64,000 nucleotides of DNA from a bacterium (lineage in GTDB: Bacteria > Acidobacteriota > Thermoanaerobaculia > Multivoradales > JAHEKO01): assembly GCA_024224155.1 (NCBI GenBank), contig JAAENP010000154.1, positions 144,948 through 208,947 on the forward strand, given 5' to 3'. The translations under genes and the position numbers were made by a program. A model generated the notes under the pieces. That model saw only the letters and a list, made by a program, of their open reading frames with translations. It did no database searches and was not told where the DNA came from. Of the stretch, positions 55,254-63,454 are shown in pieces. Within the stretch, counting starts at the first letter, position 1. Every line of letters begins with the position of its first letter.

Positions 55254-55812
55254 TCAGCAGCTCCTCTTGGTCCCAGTTGTAGGTCTCGAAGCTCTCGAGG
55301 GTTGTTCCGTCAGGCCCGACGACGAGCACTAGGATAGTGTGCTTTATGAGGTAGCCGCCCTCGACCGGTATTCGCCTCACCTCGATCCCCAGCTCCGCCA
55401 GCATCTCAGCCAAGCCGTCCGGTGGCCCGTTGACGAACATCCATCTTTGATCCTCGCGTGGATCGATCTTGTGCTTGCCGAAATGAAGCAGGATCTCTTC
55501 GGCGGTGTCTTCGGCCGGGTTGACCGAGATGTGAAGGTACCGGATGCCCGGTGGGCTATCGAGCTTTCGGTCCAGGTCGCGGAGCTGAAAGGTGATCATC
55601 GGGCAGGCGAAGACGCACTTGGCGTAGGTAAAGGCCACGATGGTCGTCGCACCCTCGAGAGAGTCGTTCGACACCGCCCCGCCGTCCCAGTTGTGAAGCT
55701 GGAACTTGGGCAGTTCCTGGGCCGCGCTCAACACCGCTCCGCCGAGCCAGGTCAGCACCAGGAGCAGTGGCACGGCCCCCCGACCGAAGGGGAAGTGCCG
55801 GACCGGCTTCAC
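55222..55812 (-). CDS. SCO1/SenC-type copper chaperone
   Basis: The 196-residue exported protein has a signal peptide (GAVPLLLVLTWLGGAVLSAAQ) and the SCO fold with the copper site CVFAC in FTYAKCVFACPMITFQ plus a distal His in GGYLIKHTILVLVVGPDG. SCO proteins deliver copper to, or reduce thiols of, CuA sites in oxidases and NosZ. In this operon, which has no NosL, it is the best candidate copper donor for NosZ. The start is GTG, overlapping the upstream cupredoxin-like gene by 4 bases. Confidence 0.88.
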   Translation of the reverse strand: MKPVRHFPFGRGAVPLLLVLTWLGGAVLSAAQELPKFQLHNWDGGAVSNDSLEGATTIVAFTYAKCVFACPMITFQLRDLDRKLDSPPGIRYLHISVNPAEDTAEEILLHFGKHKIDPREDQRWMFVNGPPDGLAEMLAELGIEVRRIPVEGGYLIKHTILVLVVGPDGTTLESFETYNWDQEELLSVLHTASALG

Positions 55813-56462
55813 TCGAGGGCCTCGATCTTGATGATCTCCTCGACCGACCCACCATCGGTGAATTCGACCGTCGTTCCCTTCCTGGCGGTTCCGCCATGCC
55901 AGACCCAGACGTCATGTCGTCCGGCGGGGACGTTCCGGATGGTGAATTCGCCGTGCTCTCCCGTCAAGGTGGCGTACGGATGACCGAAAACCAGCAGATC
56001 GGCTTTCTCGTCGGGATGCAGGTTGCACTTCACCTCGATCGGGCCGGTCGCGTCCCGGTAGGCATGATAGGCGAGAATCGGACGCTCGACCTCCATTCCG
56101 GTTCGTGGCAGCGCGATGTTGTAGACCGTCGCGCCGTTGACCAGCGGCCGGCCGGAGACTTCCTCGTGCCCCGCCAGGTGAAGGTACAGGTGGGTGGTGT
56201 GGAGCGTGTCGTCTTCGTTGCGAAAGACGAACGCGTTGCCGACGAATCCAACGCTCAGCTCTGGCTCGAAGCTTCCGCCCTTGAGGTGACGGATGACCGT
56301 GTTCTGCCGAGGAACAGGTTCGCCGGACACCCCCTTGATCCACACGATGGCGGGCCGTTCCGGGTCCTTGGCGACCACTCGGCCGGTGAGCTCACCAGCC
56401 TGGGCGCCACCAGCGGTAGAGGTGAAGAGTGCGACAAAGGCCGAGAGTAGCAATCGATCCAT
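55809..56462 (-). CDS. Cupredoxin-like exported protein
   Basis: The 217-residue product has a signal peptide (LLLSAFVALFTSTAGGAQA). A beta-sandwich follows, with VGFVGNAFVFRNEDDTLHTTHLYL and IEVKCNLHPDEKADLLVFGHPYATLTGEHGEF, containing a His/Cys/His set spaced as in plastocyanin-like copper sites, then a carboxypeptidase-regulatory-like end (FTIRNVPAGRHDVWVWH). It may carry copper or electrons to NosZ. I start at the ATG at 56462, 8 bases after nosY; the frame is open further up but enters nosY. The exact family is uncertain. Confidence 0.7.
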   Translation of the reverse strand: MDRLLLSAFVALFTSTAGGAQAGELTGRVVAKDPERPAIVWIKGVSGEPVPRQNTVIRHLKGGSFEPELSVGFVGNAFVFRNEDDTLHTTHLYLHLAGHEEVSGRPLVNGATVYNIALPRTGMEVERPILAYHAYRDATGPIEVKCNLHPDEKADLLVFGHPYATLTGEHGEFTIRNVPAGRHDVWVWHGGTARKGTTVEFTDGGSVEEIIKIEALE

Positions 56463-56470
56463 GATCCGCC

Positions 56471-57304
56471 TCACACTAGAGTGTCGGCGCCGAGGCGCCG
56501 GTGAAAAAGTCGTCCGCTGACGAGCAGCGGCACGATGGTCCAGGCCACCAAAACGCCCGCCAGCACAGCCGTGGGGAATGGCGGCGAGATCGCCGCCAAC
56601 CCCAATGGCGAGGCCGCGCTGCCAACCCACGAGAAGCAGAGCAATCTGAAGACGTCGGTGGGATTGAGCAGCAGCAGGTAGCCGAACAGGCCGGGTGGAA
56701 TACGATCCCCAAGCAGCACCACGGCACCGACGAGAACGAGATCGAACACGAAGACAGCCACGATCCAGAGCAGCATCGAGGAGGCCACGCCCCTGCCGCG
56801 ATCCTTGGTCAGGATCGATACCAGAAAAGCCAGGGCAAGAAATACGGCGCCCAGAATCAAAACGACGACCACCAGCGAGAGATACTCCAGCGGATCGATC
56901 GTGGTGGCCGCCATCAGGATGACGCCTGTGGGCACGAAGCTACACAGCAGGGCCAGCCACAGCGCCGCGCAGCGGCCCAGGAAAAAGCCCACGAAGTACT
57001 CGGAGGGCGACACCGGATACGCCAGCACCAGATCGAGCGTCCCGCGCCGCTTCTCGTCCACGATCGCTCCCGAGCCCAGAATCAGGGCCAGCAACGGCAC
57101 CAGGTAGACCGATAGGTTCATCAAGCTGGCCAGCACCGCGCCTCCGCCAGGCACCTGGGCGACGCCGACCGGCACGGAGCCGAAGAACGTGATCGCCAAC
57201 GCGGAAAGAAGAAAGAGAGCGCCGACGGTCCAGATCCACCGATTCCGCAGGCGGTCTCCGAACTCGCTGAGCGCGATGGTGATGACGGCGCTAGTCGGTT
57301 TCAG
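56471..57304 (-). CDS. nosY: NosY-type ABC transporter permease (CTG start)
   Basis: NosY is the six-helix permease of the NosDFY system needed to assemble the copper sulfide cluster of NosZ. The TM segments are evident (LVPLLALILGSGAIVDEKRRGTLDLVLAYP, YLSLVVVVLILGAVFLALAFLVS, IVAVFVFDLVLVGAVVLLG). The first TTG at 57199 gives only 242 residues and cuts the first TM helix. Reading upstream restores the family N-terminus ALSEFGDRLRNRW, and the only sensible start is CTG at 57304, behind a perfect AGGAGG with 6-base spacing, for 277 residues. It overlaps nosF by 14 bases. Confidence 0.82.
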   Translation of the reverse strand: MKPTSAVITIALSEFGDRLRNRWIWTVGALFLLSALAITFFGSVPVGVAQVPGGGAVLASLMNLSVYLVPLLALILGSGAIVDEKRRGTLDLVLAYPVSPSEYFVGFFLGRCAALWLALLCSFVPTGVILMAATTIDPLEYLSLVVVVLILGAVFLALAFLVSILTKDRGRGVASSMLLWIVAVFVFDLVLVGAVVLLGDRIPPGLFGYLLLLNPTDVFRLLCFSWVGSAASPLGLAAISPPFPTAVLAGVLVAWTIVPLLVSGRLFHRRLGADTLV

Positions 57305-58181
57305 CGAGCACCTCCTCGAGCGTGGGCTCCTCGAAACGCAGCTCCTCGATCGCTTCCGAAAAGGTATTGAGCTCGGCCAGGAAAGGAATCTTGTTGCCTT
57401 GCGGAACGCTGATCACGATGCTTCCGTTTCTTCCGGCCACGATGGCGGTGGAGAGTCGGCCGAGAGCAGCTTGCAGCTCCTGATCGAGGTCCGGCGCCGA
57501 TCGGAGGATCACTTTCAACGGCAGATCGAGCTCACCGCGCAGCTCGCTCTCGGTCCCGAGTGCCTGCACCACGCCCTTCTTGAGGATGCAGATGCGATCC
57601 GCGGTGCCCGAGACCTCTGAGAGTCGGTGCGAGGAGAACACCACCGTCCGCCCCTCGACCCTGTCGACGAGCTCGAAAAAGCGCCGCACCCCGTGGGAAT
57701 CGAGACCTTCGAGCGGCTCGTCCAGGACTAGAACCCGCGGGTCTCCGAGTAGTGCCTGGGCGAGATTCAGTCGCTGGCGCATACCCTTCGAGTACACACC
57801 GACCTTCTTGTCCGCCGCATCCCGAAGTCCGACTCGATCCAGCATCGGCCGCACCTCGGTGACCTCGACCCCGCGCAAGCGAGCGTAAAAGCCGAGTGTT
57901 GTCGCTCCCGTCAGGTTCTCGTGAAATACCACCCTCTCGGGCATGAACCCGAGCCGGCCGCGAAACGCCCGCCAGCCTCCGGGTCGCAGCCGCTCGCCGC
58001 CGAGCAGTAGCCTGCCGCCCGACGGCTTCGACAGGCCCACGAGCATCCGCAGGAGAGTCGTCTTGCCCGAGCCGTTCCTGCCCAGTAGGGCCAGACGCTC
58101 GCCCGGGCGAACCTCGAGATCGGTCGGTGCCAGTGCCTGAACACCGCCGAAGCTCTTGGAGATTCCCTCCAGGTGAATCAA
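57291..58181 (-). CDS. nosF: NosF-type ABC transporter ATP-binding protein
   Basis: The 296-residue ATPase has Walker A GRNGSGKTT, the signature VYSKGMRQRLNLAQALLG, Walker B VLVLDEPLEGLD and the switch His in VFSSHRLSEV. With NosY and NosD it forms the transporter for NosZ copper-site biogenesis. The TTG start at 58181 overlaps the nosRD stop (TTGA) and has GGAG upstream. The open frame extends far upstream, but that part is antisense-like sequence inside nosD. The C-terminal 80 residues form the accessory domain usual in NosF. Confidence 0.9.
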   Translation of the reverse strand: MIHLEGISKSFGGVQALAPTDLEVRPGERLALLGRNGSGKTTLLRMLVGLSKPSGGRLLLGGERLRPGGWRAFRGRLGFMPERVVFHENLTGATTLGFYARLRGVEVTEVRPMLDRVGLRDAADKKVGVYSKGMRQRLNLAQALLGDPRVLVLDEPLEGLDSHGVRRFFELVDRVEGRTVVFSSHRLSEVSGTADRICILKKGVVQALGTESELRGELDLPLKVILRSAPDLDQELQAALGRLSTAIVAGRNGSIVISVPQGNKIPFLAELNTFSEAIEELRFEEPTLEEVLAETD

Positions 58182-61100
58182 TGGTGCTCTCCGGGAAGAT
58201 GGGGCAATTTGCTGAGCGGACCGAAGTAGTCCACCGGTCGAGCCGGGTAGCGATGGAGAACGTGCTCCCAATCCGCCATCGAAGGAGAGGATCGAGGCTT
58301 GGGGTCGACCGCCTTCGGCACGCTGATGATCGGAAACTCCCGCTCGGCAAGGGCAAGCAGTTGCAGGCTGGGGCTGGTCAGCAGCAGCTTGGCGAGCGGA
58401 TGCGTCGTCAGCAGAGCGTCGACCAGGGTGTTCGACCGATAAGCGACCTCGCCCCTGCCGTCGCCGTCGAGATCCCAACCGTTGTAGTCGGTCCAGAAGT
58501 TGCCCTCCCAGGTCTGGTCCTTCGCCGCCACGAACTCCACCTGGATGTGGTTCTCGATGAACGCGTTGTCCTGGACCTCGTTGTCCTCGGACCCGCCCCA
58601 GTAGTGCAGCCCGAGATTGTTTCGCGCCACGATATTGGAACGGATCTCGTTGTACAGGGAGTTGTAGACGAAGAGTCCCTTGGTGTTGCCGACCAGGGTG
58701 TTGTCGACGGCCGCGGCTCGGGTCACCTGGACGAGCAGCATTCCATGGGTGGCGTTGTTGTGCAGGACGTTGCCCCGAGCTTCGATCGCGCTCGAAAACA
58801 TCAGGGCCAATCCCACCAGGTTCTCGCGGGCTCGATTGTCGTTGTAGACGCTTCGATCGCACCACATGGTATGGACGGCGTAGCGAGAGCGCGAGATGTC
58901 GTTGCCGGTCACGGTGCAATCGTGACTCAGCTCCATGTAGATCCCATCCCGACAGTCGGCCAAGGAGTTGCCCGAGATCGTCGCCCCGGTCACATTCCAG
59001 AGATGGATGCAATCACCGCGCTGTTCCTGCAGTAGCTCGGCCACGCCCTGAATCCGGTTTCCTTTGGCGACAGCGTTCTCGCTACCGTGAAGCCAGATGC
59101 CGAACCTGCACTTCTCGATGTCGTTGTCGAGAAGCCTGGCTCCGCCCGACGCCTGCTCGACGCGAATACCCGCATGCGATGACTCGAGATCGAGACCGCA
59201 GTTGCGCAGCGTCAGGCCCTCGATGGTTACGTTCGGCGCGTCGACCAGAACCAGTGTGCCGGTTCCGCCGCCATCGATGACGGCGCCTTTCTCGCCTCGC
59301 AGTGTCAGGGGCCGGTCCACCACCAGGTGCTCTCGGTAGATCCCCGGCTCCATGACGACGATGTCGCCATCGGAGCTCCGTGAGATAGCCTCCTGTAGCG
59401 AGCCGGTCCCGGGACCCAATCTCCAGGTTCGGGCCGCGTCCGCCGGATTTGCCCCCACCAACAGTGCCAGCAGAAGCGCGCCGGTCAGCACTCTGGGAGG
59501 CCGTTTCTCTTTGGCGGCGAGAATCAACTCGGGGCACCTCGCATGGTTCTGAGCGGTGTTTTGACAATCCCAGCACTGCAGACACTCGCGGTAGTCGATG
59601 CGTCCGGTTTCGAACGAGATGGCTCGAGGCTCGCATTCATGCCCGCAGATCTTACAGTCGCTGCACATGTTGTAGCGAACGAGGGGGCGCCAGGGTTTTC
59701 GAGACGGTATGGCCAGCGCCCCGCCCAGCGGACAGAGGAAGCGACAGAAGAACCGGTGACTCACGACTGACGCCAGGGTGATCACGATGAAGTACGCCAC
59801 GAACGCGCCAGGGCGAACCAGTCTCAAGACGAAGGTCTTGAAAGGCTCTACCTCGTCGAGGGCCTCGGCCAGTGGAAGGTTGAAGAACGAGACCAGCAGG
59901 ATCACCAGAAAGGTCACGTACTTGCCGAAGCGCCAGTACGTCGGCGGTTCCCAGGCCTCCAGTTTGTGCCGCACCTTCTCCGGGACCACCGCCTGCCAAA
60001 TATTGAGCAGGACCTCGAGCAACGCCCCATAGGGGCACAGCCAGCCGCAGAAAAACCCCCGGCCCCAAACGAACAAAGAGATCACAATAGTGATCCAGAA
60101 GATGAAGATCAGGGGCTCCGAGAGGAAGATCGCGGCCGGAAACCGCCGCTCGATCGCCGATCCGGCGAGCGTCAGGATCTGGGTCGTGCTCGGCTGGGCC
60201 TTGAGGACCAGCCCGGCGCCAACGGCTGCCAGTGTGGCCACGGTGACGTGCACCAGCTTGCGGTGGCGGAGAATCCGTTGCTTGAAAGCGAACGCCACGG
60301 CCGTCCCGAGGATGAGAAGCGTCAGGAAGACGACGCCGGGCGCGAGCGCCACCCAGCGCGCCGCCCAGAAGGGCATCTCGGACTCGACGAACCTCTCCGG
60401 CAACCGGTAGTCGGCGAGAAAAGTCTCGTACGTTCTCTCTTCCTCGAGGCGATACGGCACGGTGAGCTGGAAGGTCCAGGGGGCCGCCGGATCGAACTCC
60501 GGATCGACGAAGAAGATTCCGCCTTCGCGCAGCCCCGGAGCGCCATTCGCCTCCAGCCTGGGAAGGTTGATGTAGTCGAGGTCCGCGAATACGAAGATCT
60601 TGCCATCCTGCTCGAGCTGGAACCGGTCGAAAATACCGCCGCGCGCGAACCCGGCGCCCTTGAACGAGAGCTCTCCATTGCCGCCGACGTAGATCGCGCT
60701 GCCGCCGTCTCTCTCCAGCCTCTCCCGGACCACGTTGTAGAAGCGGTCCCCAAGGAGGTTTCGGCCGATCGCCGGTGGGTCGAGTATGGCGAAGCGCAGA
60801 TCGACCGCCACCGAATCGCTCGGCAGCCCCAGCACGGCGGAGCCGACGGTGATGCTCCCAATGCTGCCGTGGCGCACCAGCTCGCGCCAGGTCAGTGCTT
60901 CGTAGTGCATCGAGGGCCGATCGACTCTGATCTGTGAGGCCTCGATGAAACCCTCGGTGCGGCCAACCAGCCGACCGGCCTCAAGAACCGTGGCGTTCTC
61001 GGCCACCGCGGTGACGGTCGCACCGCTGATGCCGTCCACGGCGACGTAACCTTCCTTGGTGCCTCGGCCGATGATGATCCGGTCGGCGATATTCAAGCCG

Positions 61101-61534
61101 ATGTACTGGTCGACGAAGGCGTGAATGACTTCGTCTGGGAGACCGATCAAGACGATCGGCTCGGAGTGGCGCACGATCTTGAGACCGGTGATGGTTCCCG
61201 CGGTGTCCAGTCCGACCAGTGTGTTGATGGTCTGTCCGGAGTAGGCGGGGACCTCCACTAAGTCATCCGTGAGGAACACGAACCCGAGCAGAGGCCGTTC
61301 GCCGGCCTCATCCCCCAGCTCATCTACTGCCTCAGCTTCTGTCTCAACTGGGGGACCGTAGGCCCTCCAGTGGTTCCCGCCACGGACGAACTCCTCGGCG
61401 CCGGGAAGGACATCGTGGAGCTCGTACGCGTATTGCTGCTCGCCGAAGTGGAGCTGAGCCGGTGCTGGTGCCGGAGTAAGGGCCCCCCCGGCAACCAGCA
61501 CGGTGACGAGAGCCAGTGTCGCACCGCCGCGCAT
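58178..61534 (-). CDS. NosR-NosD fusion protein
   Basis: One uninterrupted 1118-codon frame joins two normally separate proteins. The NosR part (1-680) has a signal peptide, a periplasmic FMN-binding domain with DGISGATVT (167-175), TM helices (about 395-605), two cytoplasmic CxxxCP motifs (C496/C500 and C597/C601) and two Cys-rich ferredoxin-like clusters (C624-C634 and C651-C667). The NosD part (about 700-1118) is a parallel beta-helix with repeats such as NDIEKCRFGIWLHGSENAVAKGN. Between them, residues 682-700 (VLTGALLLALLVGANPADA) look like a retained NosD signal peptide, which would now carry NosD across the membrane. An internal GTG at V682 is possible but has no ribosome site. Confidence 0.9.
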   Translation of the reverse strand: MRGGATLALVTVLVAGGALTPAPAPAQLHFGEQQYAYELHDVLPGAEEFVRGGNHWRAYGPPVETEAEAVDELGDEAGERPLLGFVFLTDDLVEVPAYSGQTINTLVGLDTAGTITGLKIVRHSEPIVLIGLPDEVIHAFVDQYIGLNIADRIIIGRGTKEGYVAVDGISGATVTAVAENATVLEAGRLVGRTEGFIEASQIRVDRPSMHYEALTWRELVRHGSIGSITVGSAVLGLPSDSVAVDLRFAILDPPAIGRNLLGDRFYNVVRERLERDGGSAIYVGGNGELSFKGAGFARGGIFDRFQLEQDGKIFVFADLDYINLPRLEANGAPGLREGGIFFVDPEFDPAAPWTFQLTVPYRLEEERTYETFLADYRLPERFVESEMPFWAARWVALAPGVVFLTLLILGTAVAFAFKQRILRHRKLVHVTVATLAAVGAGLVLKAQPSTTQILTLAGSAIERRFPAAIFLSEPLIFIFWITIVISLFVWGRGFFCGWLCPYGALLEVLLNIWQAVVPEKVRHKLEAWEPPTYWRFGKYVTFLVILLVSFFNLPLAEALDEVEPFKTFVLRLVRPGAFVAYFIVITLASVVSHRFFCRFLCPLGGALAIPSRKPWRPLVRYNMCSDCKICGHECEPRAISFETGRIDYRECLQCWDCQNTAQNHARCPELILAAKEKRPPRVLTGALLLALLVGANPADAARTWRLGPGTGSLQEAISRSSDGDIVVMEPGIYREHLVVDRPLTLRGEKGAVIDGGGTGTLVLVDAPNVTIEGLTLRNCGLDLESSHAGIRVEQASGGARLLDNDIEKCRFGIWLHGSENAVAKGNRIQGVAELLQEQRGDCIHLWNVTGATISGNSLADCRDGIYMELSHDCTVTGNDISRSRYAVHTMWCDRSVYNDNRARENLVGLALMFSSAIEARGNVLHNNATHGMLLVQVTRAAAVDNTLVGNTKGLFVYNSLYNEIRSNIVARNNLGLHYWGGSEDNEVQDNAFIENHIQVEFVAAKDQTWEGNFWTDYNGWDLDGDGRGEVAYRSNTLVDALLTTHPLAKLLLTSPSLQLLALAEREFPIISVPKAVDPKPRSSPSMADWEHVLHRYPARPVDYFGPLSKLPHLPGEHH

Positions 61535-61561
61535 GGAATCCGTTTCCTTTCCCGATGCGAT

Positions 61562-63403
61562 CTAGGCCTCTACCACAAACCTCATGCGCATCTCCAGATG
61601 CAGCGCGTGACAGAAGTTAGTGCAGTAGATCCAGAAGATTCCCGGCTTGTCCGCCTTGAACGTCACCGACTTCGTCTGGAAGGGACCCACGACGAAATTG
61701 ATGTTGTAGTTGGAGATCGCGAAGCCGTGCGCCAGATCCGGAATTTCGTCGGTGTTGGTGACGATGAACGTGACCTCGTCACCTCTCTTGACCACAACCT
61801 CCTGCAGACCATAGACCGGAGCCGAAGCGGTCACTCGCACGGTCACCTTTTTGCCGTTCCTCTCGATCGAGCTCGTCGCCACCGCGTCCGGATGCTCCTC
61901 CAGGACCGCCCGATGCAGAACATGCGGCTCGATGAGGTCGCGCCGCACGATGATGCAGTCGTGCGGCTCGATGTAGGCTGATTTATCTGAGACCAGCCGC
62001 ATCGTATCGCCCGAGATGTCGATCAGCTGATCGTTCTCTGGCTTGAGTGGACCGACGTTGAGAAAGCGATCTTTGGAGATCTTGTTGAGCGACAGCAGCA
62101 GCATTCCGTCCGCTTCTTTCGTCTCTGCCATCGAGGCCATGGTGTGACCCACTTGATAGTGAATGTCCAGCCGGTCGACCACGGCGGTCTCCCCCTCGAC
62201 CGGGTTCTCGGTCAGGTCGATTGCCTTCTGGATGTTCCATTTCACCATCTGGCTGTCGATGAACAGCGACGTATAGGCATTGCCTCTGCCGTCGTAGGTC
62301 GTGTGCAAGGGGCCCAGGCCGATCTGCGGCTGGGCGACGATGGTGTCGGCGGCCTCGATCTCTCCGGCGAAGGCGGCGGCCAGCTTGTCGATGGCGACCA
62401 CGGTTGCCGTCGGTGAGACCTTGCCCGATGCGATGGCGTATCTGCCATCGGGACTGACGTTGACACCGTGCGGGTTCTTCGGAATCGGCACATAGAGCGT
62501 TAGATCGCTTCCAGGCTGGCCGTCCAGCATCTTGACGCCGTCTACGACCTTGTAGTCGCCCGCGGCCAAGGCCGCCTTGATCGCGTCCCAGTTGAACACC
62601 ACCAGGTAGTCGGAGTCCTTGGCCAGCATCTCCGAGATGGTGGCTCCCCCCTCGCTGTTGTAGGAGGTGGCGAACGAGTACTTGCCGCCGTAGTCGGTTG
62701 CGGCCAGATCGAGATTCGTGTGTACGGCGACCTGGGCGACGATCTCCATCGTCTCGGCGTCGATGATCGTCTGCACACCGCCGTACGTGTCGGGGTTCAG
62801 CATGTCGCCGCGGCCATCGTTGACGACCGGAGTGCGAAACTCGCTGTTGATGATCAGCCACTCCGTCTCGGGATAGCGCTGCGGAAACAGCCCGTGGCAG
62901 CCCTGCGCGTGTGGAATCGAGAGGATCGAATCGGTCTCCATCAGGTCCACCCGAATGCGAGCCACCCGGTTGTTGGCCTTGTCGTTCACCCACAGATACT
63001 TACCGTTGTAGGTGCCGTCGGTATAAGAGCCCTGCACGTGATGCGTGTCACCGACGTACATGCCGTTGAGCATCGCCTTGCTCTCGTTGGTGATGCCCCA
63101 GCCCGATGCCGAGTCGTAGTTGAAGACCGGAATCCGCTTCAGCTCCCTCATTGAGGGCATGCCCACGACCCGCACCTCTCCCGAGTGCCCGCCGCTGAAG
63201 AAACCGTAATAGTCGTCGAGCTCTCCGGGTGGAACTTTCGTCCGTGCTCCCGTTTCGTCCGGCGGCGCCGCGTCGGGCCCAACTGCGGTACAACTCACTG
63301 CCAAACTGAAACCCATCGCGATGATGGCGATACCGGCGAGCACACCTGGCCAGCGGGTGGCCCGACGAAGGTCAGAACCTCTGGTCAATCGCTTTGAACT
63401 CAT
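61562..63403 (-). CDS. nosZ: Nitrous oxide reductase NosZ
   Basis: NosZ reduces N2O to N2 in the periplasm. The 613-residue product has a seven-bladed propeller with CuZ-ligand candidates H121/H122 (GDTHHVQ), H165 and H170 (PHAQGCHG), H312, H367, H420 and H481. The C-terminal cupredoxin domain has the CuA site H559, C594, C598, H602 and M605 (YCTNFCHALHLEM). The N-terminus lacks an RR-x-F-L-K Tat motif and ends in LAVSC, suggesting Sec export and perhaps lipidation. The HHVQGSYTDG segment differs from the HHVH of clade I and the HHPH of clade II as I recall them. AAGGAG precedes the ATG. Confidence 0.95.
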   Translation of the reverse strand: MSSKRLTRGSDLRRATRWPGVLAGIAIIAMGFSLAVSCTAVGPDAAPPDETGARTKVPPGELDDYYGFFSGGHSGEVRVVGMPSMRELKRIPVFNYDSASGWGITNESKAMLNGMYVGDTHHVQGSYTDGTYNGKYLWVNDKANNRVARIRVDLMETDSILSIPHAQGCHGLFPQRYPETEWLIINSEFRTPVVNDGRGDMLNPDTYGGVQTIIDAETMEIVAQVAVHTNLDLAATDYGGKYSFATSYNSEGGATISEMLAKDSDYLVVFNWDAIKAALAAGDYKVVDGVKMLDGQPGSDLTLYVPIPKNPHGVNVSPDGRYAIASGKVSPTATVVAIDKLAAAFAGEIEAADTIVAQPQIGLGPLHTTYDGRGNAYTSLFIDSQMVKWNIQKAIDLTENPVEGETAVVDRLDIHYQVGHTMASMAETKEADGMLLLSLNKISKDRFLNVGPLKPENDQLIDISGDTMRLVSDKSAYIEPHDCIIVRRDLIEPHVLHRAVLEEHPDAVATSSIERNGKKVTVRVTASAPVYGLQEVVVKRGDEVTFIVTNTDEIPDLAHGFAISNYNINFVVGPFQTKSVTFKADKPGIFWIYCTNFCHALHLEMRMRFVVEA

Positions 63404-63454
63404 TTCGTTCTCCTTAGGGCGAGATCGCCCTGGGTAGTTGTCGCCCTACGGGCC

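Noticed and set aside
58182..59012. Upstream extension of NosF in its open frame
   Set aside because: The extension is Arg/Gln/Gly-rich out-of-frame reading of the NosD part; the TTG at 58181 starts the ABC domain.
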